64,000 nt of DNA from a virus. The notes beneath the pieces were generated by a model. It did no database searches, had not been told where the DNA came from, and was given only the letters and a program-made list of their open reading frames with translations. How positions within the stretch are numbered: the first letter of the stretch is position 1; each line of letters opens with the position of its first letter. Made by a program: the position numbers and the translations under genes. This document shows positions 52,375 to 59,330 of the stretch, in pieces. Where the stretch lies: positions 49,081 to 113,080 of the IMG/VR virus record IMGVR_UViG_3300032331_001766. The stretch is one strand, 5' to 3'.

Positions 52375-52456
52375 AATTTATGCATATATCTATATAAAAT
52401 ATTTTAAAATTAAATTAAAGTTTAAAAAAGAAAAGGGTAAAAGGTTTATATACTAA
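52364..52456 (+). CDS. Possible 30-residue Lys/Tyr-rich peptide
   Basis: Reads MLNKIYAYIYIKYFKIKLKF and then a basic end. It overlaps the gene before and shares its stop with the next ATG (TAATG), the coupling style of this genome. The amphipathic, basic make-up could bind membranes. It may also be a mere AT-rich spacer frame. Confidence 0.35.
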   Translation: MLNKIYAYIYIKYFKIKLKFKKEKGKRFIY

Positions 52457-53457
52457 TGTTTAATAAAAAATATAAACTAGAATATCAAAATACAGATAGG
52501 CTATCGTCTTCCATACTCTTTGGAAAAACTAAAAGCTATTCTCCATCATTATCTGATATTCAAGAAATTTACTTTAATGATATGAACGAAATAAGGCTAT
52601 CAGATTTATATTATGGCATAGAAAATGGTAGCGATATCGGGATTAACTATCAATTAAACTCATATGGATACAGAGGTCCTAGCCCTAAAGTAACTAACGA
52701 CATACTTACTTTAGGATGCTCACAGACTTTTGGAATAGGTATCAAAGACTACGGTAATACTTGGCCAGCGATAGTGTCTTATTCATTAAATTTAAATTAT
52801 ACAAATTTAGCAAAATCTGGTAGTTCAATTGATTCTCAAATAAGAAGAGCTTTTGCTTATTTTAAAAAATTTGGTAATCCAAAGCATATCTTTGCAATTT
52901 TCCCAGATTTTCAAAGAGTTGAATTTCCTTCTAATTACAAAACATTAGTAGCAGATAAGAGTATTAAAACAAAAAAACAGGGTGGACTAGCCATAAAACA
53001 TTTTAAAGATTTTGATCAGATTCCTAAAGTTTCATCAATGCCTCACGACTCTAGAGATATATTTACAGAAGAGCTTTGCTATTTTAGATCTGCACAAAGC
53101 ATACTTATGCTAGAACAGTATTGTGAAATTGCAGGTATAAATTTTATTTGGGGAACTTGGTCAGAAGAAGATGAAGATTTAATATTAAAATTAAAAGAAA
53201 TTAATAATTCATCATATAAAAATTTTATACCATTACATAATTATAAATGGATTAGAAATTATGAAACACAACAAGAAGAATTTTATGATAAAACTTATAA
53301 AGATTTACATCCAGTTAAAAGCAATTGTCATAATGAGCATTCAAGTTTAGAAGATTTTTATATTGCATTGGATAAAAAATATAACTTTTCTACAGCTCAT
53401 TCTGGAGTTCACAGGCACATGCATTGGGCAGAAACAATAGTAAATAATATAAAATGA
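52456..53457 (+). CDS. SGNH-like hydrolase, copy 1
   Basis: A 333-residue alpha/beta protein of the SGNH/GDSL type. Block I is ILTLGCSQTFGIGI (Ser after Gly-Cys), block II-like NLAKSGSSIDSQIRRAFAYF, a strand HIFAIFPDFQRVEFP and a C-terminal HSGVHRHMHWAETI that supplies His for the catalytic site. The family includes esterases and acetyltransferases that act on sugars. Low sequence complexity and high AT mark it as a recent-looking arrival. It is followed by the carbamoyltransferase in an ATGA overlap, and a paralogue follows that. Confidence 0.75.
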   Translation: MFNKKYKLEYQNTDRLSSSILFGKTKSYSPSLSDIQEIYFNDMNEIRLSDLYYGIENGSDIGINYQLNSYGYRGPSPKVTNDILTLGCSQTFGIGIKDYGNTWPAIVSYSLNLNYTNLAKSGSSIDSQIRRAFAYFKKFGNPKHIFAIFPDFQRVEFPSNYKTLVADKSIKTKKQGGLAIKHFKDFDQIPKVSSMPHDSRDIFTEELCYFRSAQSILMLEQYCEIAGINFIWGTWSEEDEDLILKLKEINNSSYKNFIPLHNYKWIRNYETQQEEFYDKTYKDLHPVKSNCHNEHSSLEDFYIALDKKYNFSTAHSGVHRHMHWAETIVNNIK

Positions 53458-54875
53458 TAATATTAGGAATAAATGAAACATCTCATGATGCATCTGCATC
53501 TTTAATTAGTAATGGAAATATATTATTTGCAGGTCATGCTGAAAGATATAGCAAGCAAAAAAATGATTGGTATGTGAATGATAATTTAATAAAAGATGCT
53601 TTGCAGTATGGCAGACCAGATCATATAGCCTACTACGAGAAACCCCTTCTAAAGGCCTCCAGGCTGGCATTAAGGGGTGGTCTAGGTGACTGGAAACCAA
53701 GGTTTAATATTGACGGCATACCAAGAAAATCTTTTAGTCACCACTACTCCCACGCAGCAGCGGGATACTATACAAGTGCATTTAATGATGCTGCCATCGT
53801 TGTTCTTGATGCAATAGGCGAATATAATACCTCAACAATTTGGGTTGGAGAAGGTGATAAGATTACTTTAAAGTATAAGCAAAACTATCCTGTTAGTTTC
53901 GGCTTGTTTTATTCTGCTTTTACACAACTAATTGGACTAATGCCAAACCAAGAAGAATATATTATGATGGGTATGGCTGCATATGGAGACTGGCAAAAAT
54001 ATTATAAAAAAGTAGATGATTATTTTCCAAGTTATGATAAACAAAAATATAATTTTCATAAAGGAATTATTGATTGGGGATGGGTTTCAGAACAAGATAA
54101 ATTTGATATAGCAGCAGCAGTTCAAGTGGTATACGAGCAAAGGCTAAATCAATTTATGCGTATGGCAAAATCCTTGACTGGTAAAAATAATTTAGTATTT
54201 ATGGGTGGATGTGCACTTAACTCATCAGCAAATACATTGCTGTGGAAAATATTTGATATGATTTGGATTATGCCAAACCCTGGAGATGCTGGGAGTTCTC
54301 TGGGCGCTGCTGCTGCACTCTATGGCAAACATGTTGAATGGAAAGATCCATACCTTGGTTATGATTTAGGTGGAAAATACCCTATTCAGAAAATTGTTGA
54401 CGGTATATTAAAAGATGGAATAGTAGCAATAGCAACAGGTAGAGCAGAATACGGTCCAAGAGCATTGGGAAACAGAAGCATCCTTGCAGATCCAAGAGAT
54501 CCAAACATTAAAGACAAAGTTAATTTAATTAAACAAAGAGAACTGTTCAGACCTTTTGCACCAGTAGTACTTGCTGATCACGCACACAAATGGTTTGATA
54601 TGGATTTTGAAAGCCCATATATGCAATACACGGTTAAGTGTCTTCAACCCGATAAGATTCCTTCTGTAGTCCACAGAGATGGAACCTCAAGAGTTCAAAC
54701 AGTAACAAGAGAGCAACATCCAGGTTTATACCGTGCAATAAATAAGTTCTATTTACAAACAGGCGTTCCCGTATTGCTAAATACAAGTTTAAATATTAAG
54801 GGTCAGCCATTGCTAAATGATGAAAACGATATTTTACAATGGGAATCACAGTATGGGGTAAAAATTTTAAGATGA
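53454..54875 (+). CDS. Carbamoyltransferase, NodU/CmcH/TobZ family
   Basis: A 473-residue enzyme with the family hallmarks: ILGINETSHDASASLISNG at the start, SHHYSHAAAGYYTSAF (metal-binding His), VVLDAIGEYNTSTIW, MMGMAAYGDW, FMGGCALNSSANT and, in the C-terminal YrdC-like part, GRAEYGPRALGNRSILADPRD and LLNTSLNIKGQP. Enzymes of this family place a carbamoyl group from carbamoyl phosphate, through carbamoyl-AMP, on a hydroxyl of a sugar or antibiotic. It is shorter than NodU (about 560). The flanking SGNH paralogues suggest a joint modification of a glycan; nearby oxygenases and Nmad1 leave DNA or nucleotide targets open. Confidence 0.9.
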   Translation: MIILGINETSHDASASLISNGNILFAGHAERYSKQKNDWYVNDNLIKDALQYGRPDHIAYYEKPLLKASRLALRGGLGDWKPRFNIDGIPRKSFSHHYSHAAAGYYTSAFNDAAIVVLDAIGEYNTSTIWVGEGDKITLKYKQNYPVSFGLFYSAFTQLIGLMPNQEEYIMMGMAAYGDWQKYYKKVDDYFPSYDKQKYNFHKGIIDWGWVSEQDKFDIAAAVQVVYEQRLNQFMRMAKSLTGKNNLVFMGGCALNSSANTLLWKIFDMIWIMPNPGDAGSSLGAAAALYGKHVEWKDPYLGYDLGGKYPIQKIVDGILKDGIVAIATGRAEYGPRALGNRSILADPRDPNIKDKVNLIKQRELFRPFAPVVLADHAHKWFDMDFESPYMQYTVKCLQPDKIPSVVHRDGTSRVQTVTREQHPGLYRAINKFYLQTGVPVLLNTSLNIKGQPLLNDENDILQWESQYGVKILR

Positions 54876-55879
54876 GAGACTTTGAAACAATAGCTTCAGT
54901 AATGTTATCAAAAAATAGTGGACATTTGCCGTTGTTAAAAAAACAATATAAAGAGTATGATTATGAAGAAGAAGTGATAGATCGTTTATTTTTTAACAAT
55001 TTAGATAAATCATATATATTAACTTCTCATAATATACTAACTGAAGATAATGTAGAAATTTCTAATGAATTTTTTTACAAGCTTAATTCATCATTTTATA
55101 GATCAGAAGAGTTTTATAAATCTCCAGATATTATATTTTCTGGATGTTCTTTTACTTATGGAATGGGTTTAAAAGAAGAAAGTTTATGGACCGACCTGCT
55201 TGCCAAAAAAATGAAAAGTGGTTATATTAATCTAGGACTTCCTGGTAAATCAGTTTCATCTATAATAAATAATTTGTATTCATATTTTAGAGAATACGGT
55301 AAGCCTAAATATATTTTTTGTTTATTCCCTAACTTTCATAGATTTGAGTTACCAATTAATGAACAAATTATTATTTCACAAAGGAATTTAAATAATACAA
55401 AATATAATTCAAGTCCAATATTTTATGATGATCCGATAGATGCTGGCGGATATCTTCAAGATATTATAATTGATGATACAAACTTATCAGAAAAACCAAA
55501 GTATTCAAAAAAGCCCCACGTAGCAGAAGATATTCTTTCAATAGATATAACATACTGGACGGCAATAAAACACATACTTTCTTTTGAACAGTATTGTGAG
55601 GCAGCTGGAATAAAATTGTTCTGGACTACATGGGATAAGGATTTAAATTTAGCAATTAATTTAATTAAAGATAAATACCCAAATCAATATAAAAATTTTG
55701 TTTTATTAGATGAAAAATATGATTCAGATTGTCACGATGAAGAAAAACAAAAAAACCTACTGCTTTGGGATTTAGCTGGTGACAGAGATCGTGGAAACGA
55801 TTATGCACATCCTGGAGTACATTTTCATATACATGTGGCAGAAGCTTTCCATAAAGCATTACCCATTGACGAAATTTAA
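54872..55879 (+). CDS. SGNH-like hydrolase, copy 2
   Basis: From the ATG at 54872, in ATGA overlap with the carbamoyltransferase stop, the protein has 335 residues. It is a paralogue of copy 1: IIFSGCSFTYGMGLKEESLW, INLGLPGKSVSSIINNLYSYF, KYIFCLFPNFHRFELP, FEQYCEAAGIKLFWTTW, and AHPGVHFHIHVAEAFHKA at the end. Blocks I and V fit SGNH catalysis by Ser and His, though the expected Asp two or three residues before His is replaced by the P-G-V-H arrangement. A tRNA promoter begins just before its stop. Confidence 0.75.
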   Translation: MRDFETIASVMLSKNSGHLPLLKKQYKEYDYEEEVIDRLFFNNLDKSYILTSHNILTEDNVEISNEFFYKLNSSFYRSEEFYKSPDIIFSGCSFTYGMGLKEESLWTDLLAKKMKSGYINLGLPGKSVSSIINNLYSYFREYGKPKYIFCLFPNFHRFELPINEQIIISQRNLNNTKYNSSPIFYDDPIDAGGYLQDIIIDDTNLSEKPKYSKKPHVAEDILSIDITYWTAIKHILSFEQYCEAAGIKLFWTTWDKDLNLAINLIKDKYPNQYKNFVLLDEKYDSDCHDEEKQKNLLLWDLAGDRDRGNDYAHPGVHFHIHVAEAFHKALPIDEI

Positions 55880-55894
55880 TTATATAGATATACT
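55866..55894 (+). promoter_or_regulatory. Promoter TTGACG-N17-TATACT for tRNA-Met
   Basis: TTGACG (55866-55871) and TATACT (55889-55894), 17 bases apart, put the start site at about 55900, five bases before the tRNA. Confidence 0.7.
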
Positions 55895-55904
55895 TTAACA
55901 ACTA

Positions 55905-55978
55905 GTGCCATTAGCTTAGTTGGTTAAAGCCCCGAACTCATAATTCGGTAATCGTAGGTTCAAGTCCTACATGGCACA
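55905..55978 (+). tRNA. tRNA-Met or Ile2 (CAU)
   Basis: Acceptor GTGCCAT/ATGGCAC, anticodon loop CTCATAA, T-arm GTAGG-TTCAAGT-CCTAC. A CAU anticodon can belong to Met or, with lysidine at position 34, to Ile (AUA). AUA is common in these genes, so Ile2 is possible. CCA is not encoded; the bases after the discriminator read CA. Confidence 0.9.
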
Positions 55979-55988
55979 CAGAAAGGTA

Positions 55989-55994
55989 TATAAT
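55989..55994 (+). promoter_or_regulatory. -10 TATAAT, leaderless start at 56001
   Basis: TATAAT ends six bases before the ATG at 56001. This favours that start over the ATG at 55971, which lies inside the tRNA acceptor stem. Confidence 0.5.
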
Positions 55995-56000
55995 AATACT

Positions 56001-56285
56001 ATGGATAACGATGAGAAGCTAGACCACTACCTTGAAATAGGAGCTGTAGAGGTTGCTGGAATTCAAGAAGATGGTGAATTCCTTTATGAGATTACAGCAA
56101 AAGCAAAAGATGTTGCACCAGAGCTTTGGGAATCACATATTGAATATATAGACAATACAATATTGGATCTATATGAAAAAGGATTAGTTGAAATAGAATA
56201 CAATGAGAATTTAGAAGCATCTATTAGTGTTTCAGAAGAAGCAAAATCAATACTAAGATCTTATGGGATGTATGAAGATGATTGA
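56001..56285 (+). CDS. Winged-helix-like small protein
   Basis: From the ATG at 56001 the protein has 94 residues: HYLEIGAVEVAGIQEDGEFLYEIT, then a helical middle (PELWESHIEYIDNTILDLYEKG) and VSEEAKSILRS. The helix-rich pattern with a beta-hairpin (VEIEYNENLEASISVS) resembles a winged helix, seen in small phage proteins. No DNA-binding evidence beyond shape. It overlaps the oxygenase-like gene. Confidence 0.5.
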   Translation: MDNDEKLDHYLEIGAVEVAGIQEDGEFLYEITAKAKDVAPELWESHIEYIDNTILDLYEKGLVEIEYNENLEASISVSEEAKSILRSYGMYEDD

Positions 56286-56790
56286 TTCAGGGATTAAGCT
56301 TTCAGATGGAATATATCTTTACAAAAATTTTTATCCTGATGTTGAACAAATAGATAGCTTATTAAGTAGCGTCACCGATTGGGACTCTCATGGCAACTAC
56401 GAGCCAAACGATCATACTGATGAATTTTGGAAAGGCAAGCTAAGCCCAGACTTTATAGATAAAAGGTTTCATGAGTATATTATTAACCTGATAGCTCCAG
56501 AATATTGGATCCTTAGTCATAGTAATTTTATGAAGCTTGGCCCAGAGGATAATTGTCCAGTTTATAATAACAATATCCCAAAGGAGTTTGAGTATATATT
56601 AGCATACTACGCTGGTAATTTTACTGGTGGAGCTATAACATTTTTAGATGCAGACATAACTTATCAGCCAGAAAGAAATGATTTAATTTTATTTAAGCCA
56701 ACAAGCATAGATATAAGTAAGGTAAAGTCTGGTACTAGATATTCATATCTAGATTATTTAATTAAGCATCCAGGCTACATTATGGTTTAA
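56278..56790 (+). CDS. Degenerate 2OG-Fe(II) oxygenase-like protein
   Basis: From the ATG at 56278 the protein has 170 residues with the fold pattern of the other oxygenases (LYKNFYPDVEQIDSLL, YILAYYAGNFTGGAITFLD, RNDLILFKPTS, SGTRYSYLDYL with R154). The iron ligands are missing: the expected HxD region reads PVYNNNIP, and the distal His position reads SIDISKV. It probably no longer binds iron and may be a partner, a regulator or a decaying copy. It converges with the minus-strand oxygenase gene and shares bases with its stop. Confidence 0.7.
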   Translation: MIDSGIKLSDGIYLYKNFYPDVEQIDSLLSSVTDWDSHGNYEPNDHTDEFWKGKLSPDFIDKRFHEYIINLIAPEYWILSHSNFMKLGPEDNCPVYNNNIPKEFEYILAYYAGNFTGGAITFLDADITYQPERNDLILFKPTSIDISKVKSGTRYSYLDYLIKHPGYIMV

Positions 56791-57494
56791 TGTTGATGGC
56801 GATCACAGATTACATTCATCCATGTGCCATTAGCTTTTCTGTCTAGATCTTCTTGAGTTCCCCACGCAGGAAATGTTCCTGGATTCTTATCAGCTCTTAA
56901 AGAAAAATTACTGTATACATATCTAATGCCAGAAGATATAGGGTATGTACCATGCTCGTAAGGTGCTTGAGCCCAATGCATAATTAAATCTCCAGGTTGA
57001 ACTTTTACAACTAAACAATCTTCAATAGGTTCTTTTGCGGGAGTTCCGTCAGGATTTATGTGTGGATAAAAAACTTCTCCACCCTCAAATTCTCCAAAGT
57101 AAACACAGACACCGTAAGACAATGCACAGCAAGTGTGCCACCTGTCTTCTTGGGTTAATAGGTCATCCATTCCTTCACCAGGATTGTCGTTGTGAACAAA
57201 CATTCCTTCGTCCCCTGGACGGAGAACGGCTAAATTTTGCTGAGGATGTATAACAAACTCTGGTGCAAGAAACTCTGATATCTGATCCCAGATCCTAATT
57301 AGCTCTGGCATCTGAGGACCTTCTTTGTCATTGTACCAGTCAATGGTGTTGACATCGGTATTAAAAGATTCTGGTCTTTTTTTGTATGGTTCCATCAGAT
57401 CATTTATATATTTAATATCCTCTTTAGATATAAAATTTTTGTAATGGAATACTTTATCTGCATAGTTAATTAAATTAGGGTTATCTGAGAACAT
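56787..57494 (-). CDS. 2OG-Fe(II) oxygenase, only minus-strand gene
   Basis: A 235-residue dioxygenase with H101-x-D103 (MFVHNDNPG), distal H181 (PYEHGTYP) and R191 (SGIRYVYSNF), with VYFGEFEGGEVFYP as the core strand. All catalytic residues are in place. The gene runs against all others, with its own extended -10 promoter and a leaderless start. Its 3' end overlaps the stop of the degenerate oxygenase. This isolated, inverted unit has the look of a moron-type insertion. Substrate unknown. Confidence 0.88.
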   Translation of the reverse strand: MFSDNPNLINYADKVFHYKNFISKEDIKYINDLMEPYKKRPESFNTDVNTIDWYNDKEGPQMPELIRIWDQISEFLAPEFVIHPQQNLAVLRPGDEGMFVHNDNPGEGMDDLLTQEDRWHTCCALSYGVCVYFGEFEGGEVFYPHINPDGTPAKEPIEDCLVVKVQPGDLIMHWAQAPYEHGTYPISSGIRYVYSNFSLRADKNPGTFPAWGTQEDLDRKANGTWMNVICDRHQH

Positions 57495-57500
57495 ATATCA

Positions 57501-57509
57501 ATTTTAGCA
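57501..57509 (-). promoter_or_regulatory. Minus-strand extended -10 TGC-TAAAAT
   Basis: On the minus strand TGC-TAAAAT ends six bases before the ATG at 57494, the same leaderless design as on the + strand. No clear -35. Confidence 0.55.
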
Positions 57510-57530
57510 TATTTAAATTCGAAACAGCTA

Positions 57531-57559
57531 TAGACAATTTTATAGCAAGATGATATTAT
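57531..57559 (+). promoter_or_regulatory. Promoter TAGACA-N17-TGA-TATTAT for tRNA cluster
   Basis: TAGACA (57531-57536) and extended TGA-TATTAT (57551-57559), spacing 17. Expected start near 57566, three bases before tRNA-Arg. It is divergent from the minus-strand promoter. Confidence 0.7.
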
Positions 57560-57568
57560 TAAGCACAA

Positions 57569-57640
57569 GCCTTCGTAGCTCAGAGGAAGAGCAAAACACT
57601 TCTAATGTTTAGGCCATAGGTTCGAATCCTATCGGGGGCA
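57569..57640 (+). tRNA. tRNA-Arg (UCU)
   Basis: Acceptor GCCTTCG/CGGGGGC (two G-U pairs), D-arm 57578-57592, anticodon stem AAACA/TGTTT, loop CTTCTAA with TCT at 57601-57603, T-loop TTCGAAT. Reads AGA, the main Arg codon in these genes. Confidence 0.9.
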
Positions 57641-57644
57641 CAAT

Positions 57645-57718
57645 GCGGATGTTGCATATTGGTAGTGCCTCTGCCTTCCAAGCAGAAGGGGTGAGTTCGA
57701 TTCTCATCATCCGCTCCA
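57645..57718 (+). tRNA. tRNA-Gly (UCC), CCA encoded
   Basis: Acceptor GCGGATG/CATCCGC, anticodon stem TCTGC/GCAGA, loop CTTCCAA (TCC at 57677-57679), T-loop TTCGATT. The discriminator T is followed by an encoded CCA, unlike the other four tRNAs. Reads GGA. Confidence 0.92.
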
Positions 57719-57720
57719 AC

Positions 57721-57793
57721 GCTCCTATAGCTCAGTTGGTAGAGCAGCAGACTTTTAATCTGCGGGTCGATGGTTCGAGACCATCTGGGGGCA
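57721..57793 (+). tRNA. tRNA-Lys (UUU)
   Basis: Acceptor GCTCCTA/TGGGGGC, anticodon stem GCAGA/TCTGC, loop CTTTTAA (TTT at 57754-57756), T-loop TTCGAGA. Reads AAA and AAG. Confidence 0.92.
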
Positions 57794-57804
57794 CTTAGTA
57801 GAAA

Positions 57805-57813
57805 TGGTATACT
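57805..57813 (+). promoter_or_regulatory. Extended -10 TGG-TATACT, leaderless start
   Basis: TGG-TATACT ends six bases before the ATG at 57820, with no Shine-Dalgarno sequence. Confidence 0.5.
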
Positions 57814-57819
57814 TAAATT

Positions 57820-58869
57820 ATGGATAAAATATTTATTTCAATGGGAAGCTATGATGAAAAATACCTATATCAAACTATAGGTAGTGCTGTATCAAATGCT
57901 AAGTTTCCTGAAAATATTGTAATCGGAATACATAACATTCACCCAAATGATGTAGAGTATGACCTTGGAATATACAAAGATCACGTTAGATTTTTAAATA
58001 CTCCCTACCCAAATCCAATGGGGACTGGATATGGAAGACTGTCCGCCAGCCTACTTTGTCCAAAAGATTGTAAATATATTTTTCAGGTGGACGCACATAT
58101 GCTATTTGAAAAAAATTGGGATGAAGATATTCTTTTTAGATATAAAGAAATTAAAAAAGAGCACGATAAAGTTATTATAACAAAATATTTAATGTACTGG
58201 AATGAAATAGATGGTAAAGTAAAAATATTTAATAATGGTGAATATGTAGAATGCGATCCATACAATATGCCTAACACAACTCTGCCAACACATGTTCCAG
58301 CAAGTTTAAAGTATGATTCAATTGAGGGTTGTATTAATTACAGGTTTCCGTCCATGATTGGCTATCAGGACAATTGGTCTGAATCAGATACATATAAAGA
58401 ACAAGTTGGGGTTTCTGGACATTTTATGTTTACGGAATCTTCTTCAATCAAAGAGTTACTATATGACCCACTGGTTACTTGGGCGGCAGATGAAGTAATT
58501 TTTTCTTTAAGAGCACATACGAGAGGATACAAGGTTGTAACTATAAGGGAAGTAATTGCTTGGCACATGGATAAACAATTTAGAGCTGATCCAGCATCTG
58601 GTATAGATTTTATGAAATATTCAGATGAGTATAAAAAGAAATTGGCCGACGAGTATGATCAATTTTTTTATCATGGAATGAGAAGGATTAAAGACTTAGT
58701 TCTTGGAGATGAAGTAGGATTCTGGGGAGCCCCAGACCGAGAAACGTTAAATAAATACCATGAATTTGCAGGTTTTGATTTTGCTGGTTTTTATAATGCC
58801 CTGAAGATTGACCTTCAAAAAGACAATGGTAATGCTCGTGCTCTCAATATCATGTATGATATAATTTAA
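57820..58869 (+). CDS. GT60/GlcNAc-transferase-like glycosyltransferase
   Basis: A 349-residue protein that begins IFISMGSYDEKYLYQTIGSA and continues with GYGRLSASLLCPKDCKYIFQVDAHMLFEKNWDE. The QVDAHM motif is the DXD-like metal and sugar-nucleotide site of the Skp1-type GlcNAc transferase family, and later HFMFTESSSIKELLYDPLVTWAADEVIFSLRAHTRGY is its usual second half. In bacteria and phages, members decorate proteins or glycans. It is leaderless, just after the tRNA cluster, and followed by Dps within three bases. Confidence 0.85.
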   Translation: MDKIFISMGSYDEKYLYQTIGSAVSNAKFPENIVIGIHNIHPNDVEYDLGIYKDHVRFLNTPYPNPMGTGYGRLSASLLCPKDCKYIFQVDAHMLFEKNWDEDILFRYKEIKKEHDKVIITKYLMYWNEIDGKVKIFNNGEYVECDPYNMPNTTLPTHVPASLKYDSIEGCINYRFPSMIGYQDNWSESDTYKEQVGVSGHFMFTESSSIKELLYDPLVTWAADEVIFSLRAHTRGYKVVTIREVIAWHMDKQFRADPASGIDFMKYSDEYKKKLADEYDQFFYHGMRRIKDLVLGDEVGFWGAPDRETLNKYHEFAGFDFAGFYNALKIDLQKDNGNARALNIMYDII

Positions 58870-58871
58870 GG

Positions 58872-59321
58872 ATGGAAGAATTAATAGCAGCCCTGAAAAA
58901 ATGGCAAGCAAACTCTGTGGTGTTTTATAGCACTGCACATGGTTTTCATTGGAATGTAGAAGGCCCATTGTTTACACAGTACCACACATTCTTTGAAGAG
59001 ATATACACAGATGTATATGGAACAATTGATACAATTGCAGAGTGGATTCGAAAGTTTGATACACCAGCACCTTATTTATTACAAGATTTTATTGCATCTC
59101 AGACATATGGTGATGTTCAGCTAGACTCTAACTCACCACTTGCAATGTCAAGACAACTTTTGTCAATGAATGATGTTATGATTGAAAGCATTAAGCAAAT
59201 GTTTGACGTTGCTACAATTCAAAAAGAACAAGGTCTTGCAAACTTTTTAGCAGATAGACAAGACAAACATCAGTTCTGGGGATGGTGGCTTAAATCATCT
59301 CTTAAATCAACAATTAACTAG
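58872..59321 (+). CDS. Dps-like ferritin
   Basis: A 149-residue four-helix ferritin of the Dps class. The ferroxidase ligands fit the E. coli spacing exactly: H26 (HGFHWNV), H38, E42, D53 and E57 (DTIAEWIRKF). Dps forms a twelve-subunit shell that oxidises Fe(II) with peroxide and may bind DNA. A basic N-terminal DNA-binding tail is absent, so iron storage and protection from oxidative damage is the main likely role. The abundance of Fe(II)-dependent oxygenases in this phage makes iron handling relevant. It follows the GT60 gene by two bases. Confidence 0.9.
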   Translation: MEELIAALKKWQANSVVFYSTAHGFHWNVEGPLFTQYHTFFEEIYTDVYGTIDTIAEWIRKFDTPAPYLLQDFIASQTYGDVQLDSNSPLAMSRQLLSMNDVMIESIKQMFDVATIQKEQGLANFLADRQDKHQFWGWWLKSSLKSTIN

Positions 59322-59330
59322 GAGATAAAA

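Noticed and set aside
55971-56000. Upstream ATG of the 94-residue protein gene
   Set aside because: It lies in the 3' acceptor stem of tRNA-Met. The ATG at 56001, six bases after a TATAAT, fits better.
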